This document shows, piece after piece, positions 54,826-63,114 of a DNA stretch of 63,114 nt. A model generated the notes under the pieces. It was not told the origin of the DNA and made no database searches. It saw only the letters and a program-made list of their open reading frames with translations. The number at the start of each line of letters is the position of its first letter. Positions within the stretch are counted from its first letter, which is position 1. The DNA comes from an uncultured Pelagibacteraceae bacterium (GTDB taxonomy: Bacteria > Pseudomonadota > Alphaproteobacteria > Pelagibacterales > Pelagibacteraceae), in contig CACOTF010000003.1 in assembly GCA_902630065.1 (NCBI GenBank), positions 27,501 to 90,614 of the forward strand. The letters are read 5' to 3'. A program made the position numbers and the translations under genes.

Positions 54826-55020
54826 TTAAATTCTGTTTTTTAGCTTGTTAAGTTTTTTTACTCTTTTAATATTTTCCTGAAGAATTCTTTTTTTTTTCTC
54901 AGATGGCTTTTCATAATTATTCTTAAGTTTAATAATTTTGAAGAATCCGTCTCTCTGGAGTTTTCTTTTTAAAACCCTAAGCGCTTGCTCAACATTATTG
55001 TCTTTTACCTCTATTTTAAT
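54826..55020 (-). CDS. rpsU: 30S ribosomal protein S21 (bS21), probable ATT start
   Basis: A basic protein with the VKDNNVEQALRVLKRK core of bS21 and a lysine/arginine-rich tail. The frame also offers TTG at 55032, but a good Shine-Dalgarno GGAGG (55026-55030) overlaps that TTG and sits 5 bases before ATT at 55020. Starting at ATT gives 64 residues beginning (M)KIEVKDNN, the usual bS21 N-terminus. The ATT start is inference. The protein binds the 30S platform near the anti-Shine-Dalgarno. It lies just upstream of tRNA-fMet. Confidence 0.85.
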   Translation of the reverse strand: MKIEVKDNNVEQALRVLKRKLQRDGFFKIIKLKNNYEKPSEKKKRILQENIKRVKKLNKLKNRI

Positions 55021-55025
55021 AACAA

Positions 55026-55030
55026 CCTCC
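55026..55030 (-). promoter_or_regulatory. Ribosome-binding site deciding the rpsU start
   Basis: GGAGG on the minus strand, with TTGTT between it and the ATT codon at 55020. The spacing (5) is right for ATT and impossible for the overlapping TTG at 55032. No other in-frame start lies at a suitable distance. Confidence 0.6.
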
Positions 55031-55074
55031 AAAAAACGAGTTTTGTTAACATTTTAAATAATATTTGTCTATAT

Positions 55075-55659
55075 TTATGAGTTTTCATTTTTGATTGATA
55101 AATGTGAAGTTTCTTTGTCTTTTTTTTCTTTTAAAATTCGCCTTTCTGCTTTTTCTATTGCTTTAAGCAATTCTTTTTGTGAAAATAAACCCATCGCGAC
55201 TGGGTCTTTAGCATTTAAACTGTTATAATTCCAATAACTTTTATTTCTAATAGATGTAACAGATGATTTTGTTACTCCTACTAATTTTGCAATTTGTGAG
55301 TCTTTTAGAATAGAATGGTTTTTTAACAACCAAAGAGCTGAGTCTGGTTTATCTTGTCGTTTAGAAAGTGGAACGTACTTTTTTACTTTACTTTGATCAT
55401 TCCTAATTTCAATTTCTTTATCTACAATATTTAGTGGTCTATTTTGGTCTTCTGATGAAAATTTAATTTCTTCTCTGGTCAATTGTCCTGAAATTATTGG
55501 GTTGTATCCAACTATACCTTTTGCAACCTCTCCATCAGCTATCCCTTGAATTTCTACCTCATGAAGTTTGCAAAAATCTGCAATTTGCTTAAACGTAAGA
55601 GAAGTATTTTCAACCAACCAAACAGCTGTAGCCATTGGCATCAAAGGTGCTTTCGACAT
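55075..55659 (-). CDS. trcR: DUF1013 / TrcR-type cell cycle regulator
   Basis: A 194-residue protein with the N-terminal [19 protein letters not shown] stretch and TFKQIADFCKLHEVEIQGI that are typical of the alphaproteobacterial DUF1013 family, annotated as the cell-cycle transcriptional regulator TrcR. A second helix-turn-helix-like region (ALWLLKNHSILKDSQIAKLVG) repeats the pattern. It probably binds DNA. Its start overlaps the rpmE stop by one base (TAATG), so the two are co-translated. Confidence 0.8.
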   Translation of the reverse strand: MSKAPLMPMATAVWLVENTSLTFKQIADFCKLHEVEIQGIADGEVAKGIVGYNPIISGQLTREEIKFSSEDQNRPLNIVDKEIEIRNDQSKVKKYVPLSKRQDKPDSALWLLKNHSILKDSQIAKLVGVTKSSVTSIRNKSYWNYNSLNAKDPVAMGLFSQKELLKAIEKAERRILKEKKDKETSHLSIKNENS

Positions 55660-55889
55660 TATTTTTTATTCTCAGATCTAAAATTTTGAAATTTTTTATT
55701 AAATTTACTAATTCTTCCCTTATCCAAAATTTTTTGTTTACCACCAGTCCATGCAGCATGAGATTTAGGATCAATTTCAAGCTTTAATAAATCATTCTCT
55801 GCGCCCCAAGTTGACTTAGTTTCAAATTGGCTTCCATCTGTCATTTCAACTTTTATTGTATGGTATTTGGGATGAATATTTTTTTTCAT
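55659..55889 (-). CDS. rpmE: 50S ribosomal protein L31 (bL31)
   Basis: A 76-residue bL31. The N-terminal [18 protein letters not shown] and the later [13 protein letters not shown] match the family. The CxxC zinc-binding cysteines are absent, so it is the zinc-free type. It follows suhB after a 35-base gap and overlaps trcR by one base. Confidence 0.9.
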   Translation of the reverse strand: MKKNIHPKYHTIKVEMTDGSQFETKSTWGAENDLLKLEIDPKSHAAWTGGKQKILDKGRISKFNKKFQNFRSENKK

Positions 55890-55924
55890 GTGCAGCCTTA
55901 TAACAAAATATGTTTTAAAAACAA

Positions 55925-56671
55925 TTAAAAGTTATCTAATTTCTTAATCATTTTATCGTATATATTTGGATTTCCAGCTCTAATATCTATTTTATCAATT
56001 TTGAATTGACTTATGTTGTTAACTTTTCCTCCCGCTTCTTCTATAATTATTTTTCCTGCAGCTATATCCCATATATTAATTCTATTATGAAAATAGCCAT
56101 CAAATCTTCCACATCCCACGTATGCTAAATCTAAAGCTGCACATCCAGTATTTCTGGTATTTAAACTAGGATAAGTTGATTTTATACCTTCGTTATTTGA
56201 AGCGAATAAACATTCTTCTATATGAATTTTATTTGAAACTCTTATTCTGCTATTATTAATAAATGAACCGCTATTTTTCTCTGCGTAAAAAATTTCATTT
56301 TTAATTGGATCAAATATCAGTCCAATTAAAATTTCACCGTCAATTTGAAGAGCAACCGATATAGCGAAATGAGGAACTCCATGTAAAAAATTTATAGTTC
56401 CATCAATTGGATCTATTAACCAAAAAATATTTTTGTTTCTATTAATAATTTTTCCAGTTTCTTCAGTTATAAATGAATAATCTTTTTTTGACTTAGATAA
56501 CTCTTCTATCAAAATTTTTTCAACTCTTTTGTCAGTTTTAGTAACAAAGTCTCTTGGACCTTTTTTTGAAACTTGTAGATTTTCTATCTCTCCAAAATCT
56601 CTTATTATTACCTTAGAAGCTTTCTCACATGCTTTTATCATAAGATTTAAATTTGGAGAAATTGAATTCAT
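55925..56671 (-). CDS. suhB: Inositol monophosphatase family protein (SuhB-like)
   Basis: A 248-residue magnesium-dependent phosphatase. The metal-binding motif is [12 protein letters not shown] (84-95; D87 and D90), E70 lies in ITEETG, and [15 protein letters not shown] is the second family motif. It dephosphorylates inositol monophosphate or related sugar phosphates; SuhB also aids rRNA antitermination in E. coli, which is only a possible second role here. Its start abuts the efp stop codon with no gap. Confidence 0.85.
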   Translation of the reverse strand: MNSISPNLNLMIKACEKASKVIIRDFGEIENLQVSKKGPRDFVTKTDKRVEKILIEELSKSKKDYSFITEETGKIINRNKNIFWLIDPIDGTINFLHGVPHFAISVALQIDGEILIGLIFDPIKNEIFYAEKNSGSFINNSRIRVSNKIHIEECLFASNNEGIKSTYPSLNTRNTGCAALDLAYVGCGRFDGYFHNRINIWDIAAGKIIIEEAGGKVNNISQFKIDKIDIRAGNPNIYDKMIKKLDNF

Positions 56672-57232
56672 TTATATTTTTCTTATGTATTCCATTGTTC
56701 TAGTATCAAAAACTATTGTATCTCCACTTTCTATAAATGGCGGTACTTGGATATTGATATCATTATCTAATATTGCTGGTTTGTATGAAGAAGAGACTGT
56801 CTGGCCTTTTAATGCTGCATCAGTAGTCATTACTTTGCAACTTACTTGATTTGGAAGGACAACATTTAAAGGTTTATCATCATGGAAATTTATAATAACC
56901 TCGATATCCTCAGTAAGTATTTTACCTTTATCACCTAAAATATTTTTATTTAAATTAATTTGTTCAAAACTTTTGGGATTCATGAAATAATAATCTTTTT
57001 CATCACTATATAAAAAATTATGTTTTACCTCTTCAAGCGAGGCCTTTTCCACTGTTTCGCTTGATCTAAATCTCTCATTAAGCTTTGTATTTTTAGTCAA
57101 ACTTTTCATCTCAACTTGAGCAAAAGCTCCTCCCTTTCCTGGCTTAACATGATTTGTTTTTAAAACTTCCCATAAATCATTTTTATATTCAAGAATCATT
57201 CCGATCCTAATTTCTGTTGCATTAATCTTCAT
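56672..57232 (-). CDS. efp: Translation elongation factor P
   Basis: A 186-residue EF-P with the three-domain plan: an N-terminal KOW-like domain with the modifiable lysine K33 in PGKGGAF, then two OB folds ending in PPFIESGDTIVFDTRTMEYIR. It relieves ribosome stalling at proline runs. The start overlaps the thiE-like stop by 4 bases (ATGA), so it is in one operon with it and suhB. No modifying enzyme (epmA or epmB) is in the window. Confidence 0.95.
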   Translation of the reverse strand: MKINATEIRIGMILEYKNDLWEVLKTNHVKPGKGGAFAQVEMKSLTKNTKLNERFRSSETVEKASLEEVKHNFLYSDEKDYYFMNPKSFEQINLNKNILGDKGKILTEDIEVIINFHDDKPLNVVLPNQVSCKVMTTDAALKGQTVSSSYKPAILDNDINIQVPPFIESGDTIVFDTRTMEYIRKI

Positions 57233-57846
57233 ATAAATTTTTTTATTGCATGATGTGGTTTTAGTTTTTTATTGTTCCAAATGTAGTTTGAAATAGCTAA
57301 AAAATCTGCTTTATTCAATAGCAGATTTCTATAATTTTTTTGGTTAATTCCTCCTATTGCTACAATTGGTAAATTTACTGATTTTTTTATTCTTTTTAAA
57401 CTTTTGATGTCTGCCCTATGTTTTGTTTTTTTAGTATGAGATTTATAAAATGCTCCTAAAGCTATATAATCTGCACCATTTAAAAGGCCTTTTTTAGCCA
57501 ATCTCAATGAGTTATGGCACGTGATCCCAATCAGTTTATTTTTTAAAATTTTTTTAGCCTTAATAATATTCATATCTTTTTGTCCTAAATGGCAACCATC
57601 TGCATTTACTTTTAAAGTTAAGTACGGATCATCATTAACAATAAATTTTACTTTATTTTTTTTGCAAATTTTTAATATTCTTTTACCAATACTAATTTTT
57701 TTTTTGATACTGTCTTTTTTTAGTCTTAATTGAAAAAAACTTACTTTTTTTGATTTTAAAACTAAATTTAGATCTTTAAAAAAAGATTTATTTATTATTT
57801 TATTGGGTGATATCAGATAAATAAATTTTTTATTTTGAATTTTCAA
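57229..57846 (-). CDS. thiE: Thiamine-phosphate synthase-like protein (ThiE/TenI family)
   Basis: A 205-residue TIM-barrel protein. It starts best at TTG 57846, inside the end of the aldolase gene (17-base overlap); the open frame runs on to 57921, but that part is aldolase coding. Motifs are FFQLRLKKDS, NDDPYLTLKVNADGCHLGQ, ITCHNS, DYIALGAFYKSHTKK and IVAIGGI, matching ThiE. It joins the pyrimidine and thiazole phosphates to make thiamine phosphate. SAR11 cells cannot make the pyrimidine half and import it, which fits having this late step. A TenI-like role is possible. Confidence 0.75.
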   Translation of the reverse strand: MKIQNKKFIYLISPNKIINKSFFKDLNLVLKSKKVSFFQLRLKKDSIKKKISIGKRILKICKKNKVKFIVNDDPYLTLKVNADGCHLGQKDMNIIKAKKILKNKLIGITCHNSLRLAKKGLLNGADYIALGAFYKSHTKKTKHRADIKSLKRIKKSVNLPIVAIGGINQKNYRNLLLNKADFLAISNYIWNNKKLKPHHAIKKFI

Positions 57847-58843
57847 AATTTTCTGACCATTTTCCTTGTGCAGCCAAAGAACACATTTTAGCCCTATGAT
57901 TAAATATTTCCTGTGTTCCAATTATATTATTTACATCCTTCGACCAAAATTTCAGTGCACTTTGTTGTAAGGCTCTTCCATAAGAATAAGTCATTATAAA
58001 ATTTGTATCATTTCTAATATTAATTTGGTTTAGATTTGCTGTCGCTTCAATTTCTGTCTGACCTCCCGACAAAAAAGCTATTCCTGGAACCGATGAAGGC
58101 ACACTTTTTTTTAAGCACTCTATTGTAAGTTCGGCAATATCCTTGCTAGAGATTTTTTCATTAGAGTTTGTTCCAGGCAAAATCATATTTGGTTTTAAAA
58201 TTGTTCCACTTAAATCAACATTGTTCAATTCTAATTCTTCATAGCATTTTCTTATTACTTCAGATGTTTTATTCAGACAATCTGTGCTAGAATGAGTTCC
58301 ATCCATTAAAACTTCAGGTTCAATAATTGGAACCATGCCAGCTTCTTGAACTAATGCTGCATATCTAGCTAATGCATGAGCATTTACTGAAATAGATAAT
58401 TTGCTTGGATATATATCTGATATTGAGTAGACCCCCCTCCACTTTGTAAATCTGGCTCCAAGTTTATAATAATCTTTTAGTCTTTCTCTCAAACCATCTA
58501 AACCTTCAGTAATTTTTTCTTCTTTAGATCCCGCTAATGTTTTGGCCCCTGTATCAACTTTAATACCAGTTAATGAACCACCTGAGTTTATTAATTCAGG
58601 TATTGTTTTTCCATCGGAAGTTTTTTGTCTTATTGTTTCGTCGTATAGTATTACTCCGCCTATGCATTCTTTCATTGATAAAGATGAAAAAAGAGTTTCT
58701 CTAAAAAGCAGTCTATTATTTTCATCGGAATGTACTTTTACTGAATCTAATCTTTTTGTCATTGTGGCTGTACTTTCATCTGCTGCAAGTATACCTTTTC
58801 CGTTAGACAATATTTGAAGAGCGATTTTGTTTAGTTCAGACAT
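57830..58843 (-). CDS. fda: Class I fructose-bisphosphate aldolase
   Basis: A 337-residue class I aldolase. GILAADESTATMTKRL, KWRGVY and the Schiff-base lysine in GTILKPNMILPG are clear, and FLSGGQTE lies after it. Length suits the metal-free class I type. It cleaves fructose 1,6-bisphosphate to triose phosphates. It abuts pgk, with start directly after the pgk stop, in the order gap-pgk-fda of one operon. Confidence 0.9.
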   Translation of the reverse strand: MSELNKIALQILSNGKGILAADESTATMTKRLDSVKVHSDENNRLLFRETLFSSLSMKECIGGVILYDETIRQKTSDGKTIPELINSGGSLTGIKVDTGAKTLAGSKEEKITEGLDGLRERLKDYYKLGARFTKWRGVYSISDIYPSKLSISVNAHALARYAALVQEAGMVPIIEPEVLMDGTHSSTDCLNKTSEVIRKCYEELELNNVDLSGTILKPNMILPGTNSNEKISSKDIAELTIECLKKSVPSSVPGIAFLSGGQTEIEATANLNQINIRNDTNFIMTYSYGRALQQSALKFWSKDVNNIIGTQEIFNHRAKMCSLAAQGKWSENFENSK

Positions 58844-60016
58844 TTAATTCAACGCTTTTATACCAGGGAGAACTTTGCCTTCAAGATATTCTAAAAATGC
58901 TCCACCTGCAGTTGAAACAAAATTAAATCTATCTTGCATATTTAGTGAATTAATTACTGCAACCGTATCGCCTCCACCAACAACAGAAAATATTTTGTTG
59001 CCTCTGTTTGCTATAAATTTTGCAACTTCTGAGCTCCCTAATGAAAAATTCTCATTTTCAAAGTAACCTAATGGTCCGTTCCATAATATTGTCGAGGAAT
59101 CGTCAATAATTCCTTTTATTTCAACTAATGTTTTTGATCCTACATCAAGTATCATATCATCATCTTCAATATCTTTAATATCTTTTTCAAAAGATTTATC
59201 GTTCAATTTTTTTCCAATTTTAACATCTTTTGGAAAATATATTTTACATTTATTTTTTTCAGCGTACGTGAAAATCTCTTGAATTATGTAATCAATATTT
59301 TTTTCATAAACAGAGTTACCAATTTTTAAACCTTTATATTTCAATATATTGTTCGCCATAGCACCAACTATTATAATACTATTAAATTTTGGTATTAAAT
59401 TTTTTATTATATTTATTTTGGAAGATATTTTAGATCCACCAATTATACATGTTATAGGTTTTTTTATTTTTGACGTTATTTTGTTGAGAGCATTTACCTC
59501 TGCATTAATTTGAATTCCGCTGTACGATGGAATATACTTTGTTATTTTTGATATAGAAGCATGATCTCTGTGTGAACACGAAAATGCATCATTAACATAT
59601 ATTTCACCTAAGCTTGCTAATTTCTTTGAAAATTTATCATCGTTGGCTTCTTCTTCGGGATAAAATCTAATATTTTCTAGTAATATCACCTCATTTTCGG
59701 AACTCTTAAATATGTCTTCTTTATTTAAATTAAAAATGTTTTCTTTAAGTAATGATACTTCTTTTTTAATTTTACTTTTAATATAAAACGATACCAATTC
59801 TAGAGAAAGTTCCCTAACTATTTTACCTTTTGGCCTTCCAACATGAGAAATTATTATAATCTTTGCTTTTTTTTTTAATAGAAATTCTAGTGTAGGCATA
59901 ACCTTGTCAATTCGGTTAGTGTCTGTTATTTTTCCATTTTTTATTGGAACATTTAAATCAAGTCTAAGAATTACTCTTTTATTTTTAATATTTTCTAAAT
60001 TTTCAATGGATCTCAT
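58844..60016 (-). CDS. pgk: Phosphoglycerate kinase
   Basis: A 390-residue PGK. The substrate-binding RLDLNVPIKNG and ISHVGRPKG lie at the N-terminus, and GGSKISSK and GGGDTVA mark the ATP-binding half. It converts 1,3-bisphosphoglycerate and ADP to 3-phosphoglycerate and ATP. It overlaps gap by one base. Family length is normal. Confidence 0.95.
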   Translation of the reverse strand: MRSIENLENIKNKRVILRLDLNVPIKNGKITDTNRIDKVMPTLEFLLKKKAKIIIISHVGRPKGKIVRELSLELVSFYIKSKIKKEVSLLKENIFNLNKEDIFKSSENEVILLENIRFYPEEEANDDKFSKKLASLGEIYVNDAFSCSHRDHASISKITKYIPSYSGIQINAEVNALNKITSKIKKPITCIIGGSKISSKINIIKNLIPKFNSIIIVGAMANNILKYKGLKIGNSVYEKNIDYIIQEIFTYAEKNKCKIYFPKDVKIGKKLNDKSFEKDIKDIEDDDMILDVGSKTLVEIKGIIDDSSTILWNGPLGYFENENFSLGSSEVAKFIANRGNKIFSVVGGGDTVAVINSLNMQDRFNFVSTAGGAFLEYLEGKVLPGIKALN

Positions 60017-61023
60017 TATTTGATCTTGCTTACATACTCAGCAATATCACACATTCTATTCGAGAAACCCCATTCATTATCGTACCAAGCTGAAATTTTA
60101 CCCATTTTATTACCAACTACATTAGTAAGTGAAGAGTCTATGATTGCAGATGCACTATTGTGATTAAAATCAACTGAGACTAACTTCTCATTTGTAACAT
60201 TAAGAATATTTTTAAGTTTCGTTTTAGAAGCTGAAAATAAAGAGTTATTTAATTTTTTTAAGGTAATATTTTTTTTTACATTAAATATAAATTCTATTAA
60301 TGAAACATTTGGTGTTGGCACTCTCATTGCTATCCCCTCTAGCTTGCCTTTCAATGAGGGTATAATCTCACCAATAGCTTTTGATGCACCAGTAGATGTG
60401 GGTATAATTGATTGACTTGCAGATCTCGCTCTTCTTGGATCTTTGTGAGAATTATCTAATATTCTTTGATCACTTGTAAAAGCATGTATGGTTGTCATAA
60501 AACCATTAAGAATTATAAAATTTTTATTAATTACGTCTGCAACAGGAGCTAAGCAATTTGTTGTGCAAGAAGCTGCTGAAATAATTCTATCATTCTTGTT
60601 GATCTTTTTATGATTTACGCCAAAAACTATAGTTTTATCAGCCATTTTACATGGGGCCGATACAATAACTTTTTTTGCCCCATTTTCTATATGTGGCAGT
60701 AATTGATCTTTAGAATTAAACTTACCTGTGCACTCAAAAACATAATCTACACCATATTTTTTCCACTTTATGTCATCAATCATAGAGTGTTGAGTGTAAG
60801 ATATTTTTTCTTTATTTATTTTTATGTAACTTCCTCCTGATTTTACTAGAGAACTAAAATTACCATGAATTGAATCATATTTTAATAAATCTGCACAAAT
60901 TTCAGAGCTCGATCTATTATTAATATGTTTTATAATTATTTTACCTTTGTAATTTTCATAAATTGACCTCACAATCATTCTGCCAATTCTTCCCATACCG
61001 TTAATGCCAACCTTTATTGTCAT
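60016..61023 (-). CDS. gap: Glyceraldehyde-3-phosphate dehydrogenase
   Basis: A 335-residue GAPDH. GINGMGRIGRM (7-17) binds NAD, C153 in SAASCTTNC is the catalytic thiol, and WYDNEWG is near the C-terminus. The cofactor-specificity loop around residues 33-36 reads INNR rather than INDL, which leaves NAD versus NADP open. Overlaps tkt by 4 bases (ATGA) and pgk by 1 base. Confidence 0.95.
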   Translation of the reverse strand: MTIKVGINGMGRIGRMIVRSIYENYKGKIIIKHINNRSSSEICADLLKYDSIHGNFSSLVKSGGSYIKINKEKISYTQHSMIDDIKWKKYGVDYVFECTGKFNSKDQLLPHIENGAKKVIVSAPCKMADKTIVFGVNHKKINKNDRIISAASCTTNCLAPVADVINKNFIILNGFMTTIHAFTSDQRILDNSHKDPRRARSASQSIIPTSTGASKAIGEIIPSLKGKLEGIAMRVPTPNVSLIEFIFNVKKNITLKKLNNSLFSASKTKLKNILNVTNEKLVSVDFNHNSASAIIDSSLTNVVGNKMGKISAWYDNEWGFSNRMCDIAEYVSKIK

Positions 61024-62975
61024 TTTTTTAAATAAAATTCAATTTTTTTACTAATTTTTTCACTACTTAAACCAAAATGATCATAGACTTTTTTATAAGG
61101 AGCACTTTTACCAAAGTCTTCTATTGAAAAAGACAAGCCCTTTTCAATATATTTTTCCCAAGACATTTTTGATCCTGCCTCTATTGAAAAAGTGTTTTTG
61201 CTTTCTTTTAAGATTTTATCTTTATAGCTCTTGTTTTGTTTGTCAAAAATTTCTTGGCAAGGCATTGATATTACCTTTGAATAAATTTTTTGTTTGGCCA
61301 ATTTATGACTAGTCTCAATTGCAAGATTAACCTCTGATCCTGAGGCTAAAATTGTTAAATTTATATTTTTTCCAGTCCTTATAACTTCGTAAGCTCCCAT
61401 AGAGCACTGATTTTTTTTACTAAAACTCTTTCTTATGGGTTTTAAGTTTTGTCTAGTTAAAGCTAATATGCTAGGTGTTTTGTTGCTGTTTAAAGCAATA
61501 TCCCAACATTCAATTGTTTCAGTTTGATCTGCTGGCCTTAAAACATTTAAATTTGGAATAGATCTTAAAGCAGCAAGTTGCTCTACTGGTTGATGCGTAG
61601 GTCCATCTTCTCCAAGTCCTATTGAGTCATGTGTCATTATATAAATTACCTTCTGTTTCATAATAGCAGACAGTCTTATTGAAGGTTTGCAATAGTCTGA
61701 AAATATTAAAAAAGTACCTCCATAAGGAATAAAATTACTATGAAGAGCTAATCCATTCATTATTCCACTCATTGCGTGTTCTCTAACACCATAGTGAATA
61801 TAATTACCACCAAAGTTACTTGAATTAATAATTTCATGTAACTTAGTTTTTGTATTGTTTGATCCCGCTAAATCAGCAGAGCCACCAATTAAAGTATTTC
61901 TCTCTTTTAATATATCTGATAAAAATTCTTCCGAGGATTTTCTTGTCGCTATAGTCTTAAAATTTTTTATTGCATCTTTTTTTTGTTTTATAATTGAACT
62001 CGAGAATTTATTTTTTATAATAGTTCTAAATTTTTTTTTGTGTTTCCTAAAAGTTTTATTCCATACTTTTTCTTTTTTGACACCTTTTTCTCCAATTTTT
62101 CTCCAATCAGTTAAAACTCTTTGAGGTATTTTAAATGGTTTATAATCCCAATCTAATTTTTTTCTAACTAACTTAATTTCGTCTATTCCAAGAGGACTTC
62201 CATGAGAAGAGGCCTTTCCACCTTTATTTGGAGATCCAAATCCTATTTTTGTTTTACACGAAATCACAGTCGGTTTTTTTGATGTTTGCGCTTTTTTTAA
62301 CGCATTATAAATTTCTCTGTAATTATGCCCATTGATCAAAATATAATTCCATCCATAGCTTTTAAATCTATTTTTATAGTCATCTGAGACTGCTAAACTA
62401 GTAGGACCATCTATTGAAATAGAATTATTATCAAAAAGCATTATAAGATTATTAAGTCTAAGGTGACCTGCTAGACTCATTGCTTCATGACTTATTCCTT
62501 CCATTAGGCACCCATCACCAGCCAAGACATAGGTTTTGTGATTTATTAAATTACTTCCTAATTTTTTCTTTAAAATTTCTTCTGCAATTGCAAAACCGAC
62601 AGAATTTGCAATTCCTTGACCTAAGGGACCAGTTGTTGTTTCAATACCTGAGTTTGGGTGATACTCTGGGTGTCCAGCACAAATTGAATTTAGTTGTCTA
62701 AATTTCTTGATGTCGTTAAGTGATACACTTTTATACCCAGTTAAGTACAAAAGCGAGTAAAGCAACATTGATCCATGTCCAGCTGATAAAATAAATCTAT
62801 CTCTATTAAGCCAATTTGGATTTTTTGGATTAAATTTTAGAAAATACTTAAATAAAATTGTTGCAACGTCAGCCATACCCATTGGCATACCTGGATGACC
62901 AGAATTAGCGTTTTGAACCGCATCCATTGATAAAAAACGAATAGCATTTGATAAATTTTTTTCTATATTTTTCAA
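61020..62975 (-). CDS. tkt: Transketolase
   Basis: A 651-residue full-length transketolase started at TTG 62975, with a TAGGATA sequence as possible ribosome-binding site. The ThDP motif starts at AGDGCLMEG, with HPGMP near the N-terminus, YGVREHAM carrying the catalytic glutamate, and LGEDGPTHQPVEQL. It is the housekeeping enzyme, in contrast to the split pair at 12312-14013. It heads the operon tkt-gap-pgk-fda-thiE-efp-suhB-rpmE-trcR-rpsU. It is divergent from the gene leaving the right edge, with 52 bases between. Confidence 0.95.
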   Translation of the reverse strand: MKNIEKNLSNAIRFLSMDAVQNANSGHPGMPMGMADVATILFKYFLKFNPKNPNWLNRDRFILSAGHGSMLLYSLLYLTGYKSVSLNDIKKFRQLNSICAGHPEYHPNSGIETTTGPLGQGIANSVGFAIAEEILKKKLGSNLINHKTYVLAGDGCLMEGISHEAMSLAGHLRLNNLIMLFDNNSISIDGPTSLAVSDDYKNRFKSYGWNYILINGHNYREIYNALKKAQTSKKPTVISCKTKIGFGSPNKGGKASSHGSPLGIDEIKLVRKKLDWDYKPFKIPQRVLTDWRKIGEKGVKKEKVWNKTFRKHKKKFRTIIKNKFSSSIIKQKKDAIKNFKTIATRKSSEEFLSDILKERNTLIGGSADLAGSNNTKTKLHEIINSSNFGGNYIHYGVREHAMSGIMNGLALHSNFIPYGGTFLIFSDYCKPSIRLSAIMKQKVIYIMTHDSIGLGEDGPTHQPVEQLAALRSIPNLNVLRPADQTETIECWDIALNSNKTPSILALTRQNLKPIRKSFSKKNQCSMGAYEVIRTGKNINLTILASGSEVNLAIETSHKLAKQKIYSKVISMPCQEIFDKQNKSYKDKILKESKNTFSIEAGSKMSWEKYIEKGLSFSIEDFGKSAPYKKVYDHFGLSSEKISKKIEFYLKK

Positions 62976-63027
62976 AAAGTATCCTATCTAGACTTAGGTG
63001 ATTCAATTTATTAATATAGATATATAT

Positions 63028-63114
63028 ATGAAAAACATTGATGAAAAAGAAAAAAAATTAAAGGATATTTTAAAAAAATTAGGAGAGATAAACATTCAAC
63101 ATAATGAAGAATTA
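63028..63114 (+). CDS. Partial gene: charged, coiled-coil-like N-terminus (possibly DUF4164-type)
   Basis: Only the first 29 residues are in view. They are strongly charged, rich in Lys, Glu and Leu, and look like a coiled coil. In several alphaproteobacteria a small coiled-coil protein (DUF4164) and zapA lie divergent from tkt, so it may be one of these. That identity is inferred from position only, and the frame runs off the window. Confidence 0.45.
   Translation, partial: MKNIDEKEKKLKDILKKLGEINIQHNEEL

Noticed and set aside
57847..57921. Longer N-terminus for the ThiE-like protein
   Set aside because: That part is out-of-frame aldolase coding and matches no ThiE N-terminus. TTG at 57846 fits the family.
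1..63114. CRISPR arrays, insertion sequences, integrases or phage genes
   Set aside because: No regularly spaced repeats, transposase, integrase or phage structural genes were seen in any frame.

Overview
This window is strongly AT-rich, with very short intergenic gaps, overlapping start and stop codons, and frequent TTG/GTG starts. Its housekeeping genes look alphaproteobacterial: a three-subunit transhydrogenase with a tiny aa3-oxidase subunit IV in front, a DUF1013/TrcR regulator, and tkt-gap-pgk-fda in one operon. Together these point to SAR11 (Pelagibacterales, Candidatus Pelagibacter type). No 16S or 23S rRNA is in view, so this assignment rests on gene content and base composition.

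Bases 1-49853 are an accessory surface-polysaccharide island. It carries about ten glycosyltransferases, a WecA/MraY-type initiating transferase, a Wzx-like flippase, a Wzy-like polymerase candidate and an O-antigen ligase/polymerase. It also has nucleotide-sugar epimerases and dehydratases (including Gmd and GalE-like), two DegT-type aminotransferases, many methyltransferases, a carbamoyltransferase, a radical SAM/SPASM protein, a sulfotransferase and an arylsulfotransferase-like protein. Genes switch strand every one to three genes, as expected of cassettes added piecemeal. Between 10800 and 17850 lies a nearly complete heptose-nucleotide route: a split transketolase, GmhA, GmhB and an HldE-like bifunctional enzyme with reversed domain order. 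Next to it is a split Rieske oxygenase-like pair (17843-18671).

At 50012-50129 there is a lone 5S rRNA gene, preceded by its own sigma70-like promoter (TTGACA, 16 nt, TATACA). In Ca. P. ubique the hypervariable region HVR2 lies between the 23S and 5S genes, so this window is best read as HVR2 plus its right boundary. The 5S gene runs with almost no gap into an epimerase gene and then rpmJ, the oxidase subunit IV, pntAA-pntAB-pntB and a transaldolase, all on the plus strand.

From 54745 to 62975 the minus strand holds a conserved core block. In transcription order it reads tkt, gap, pgk, fructose-bisphosphate aldolase, a thiE-like gene, efp, an inositol monophosphatase, rpmE, trcR, rpsU and initiator tRNA-fMet. 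A partial gene leaves the right edge on the plus strand.

The observations most worth a second look are: the detached 5S gene with a private promoter; the split Rieske oxygenase pair; the reversed HldE and heptose set; a glycosyltransferase broken near one copy of a 24-bp perfect inverted repeat; an orphan E1 alpha/beta pair; and a probable ATT start for ribosomal protein bS21.
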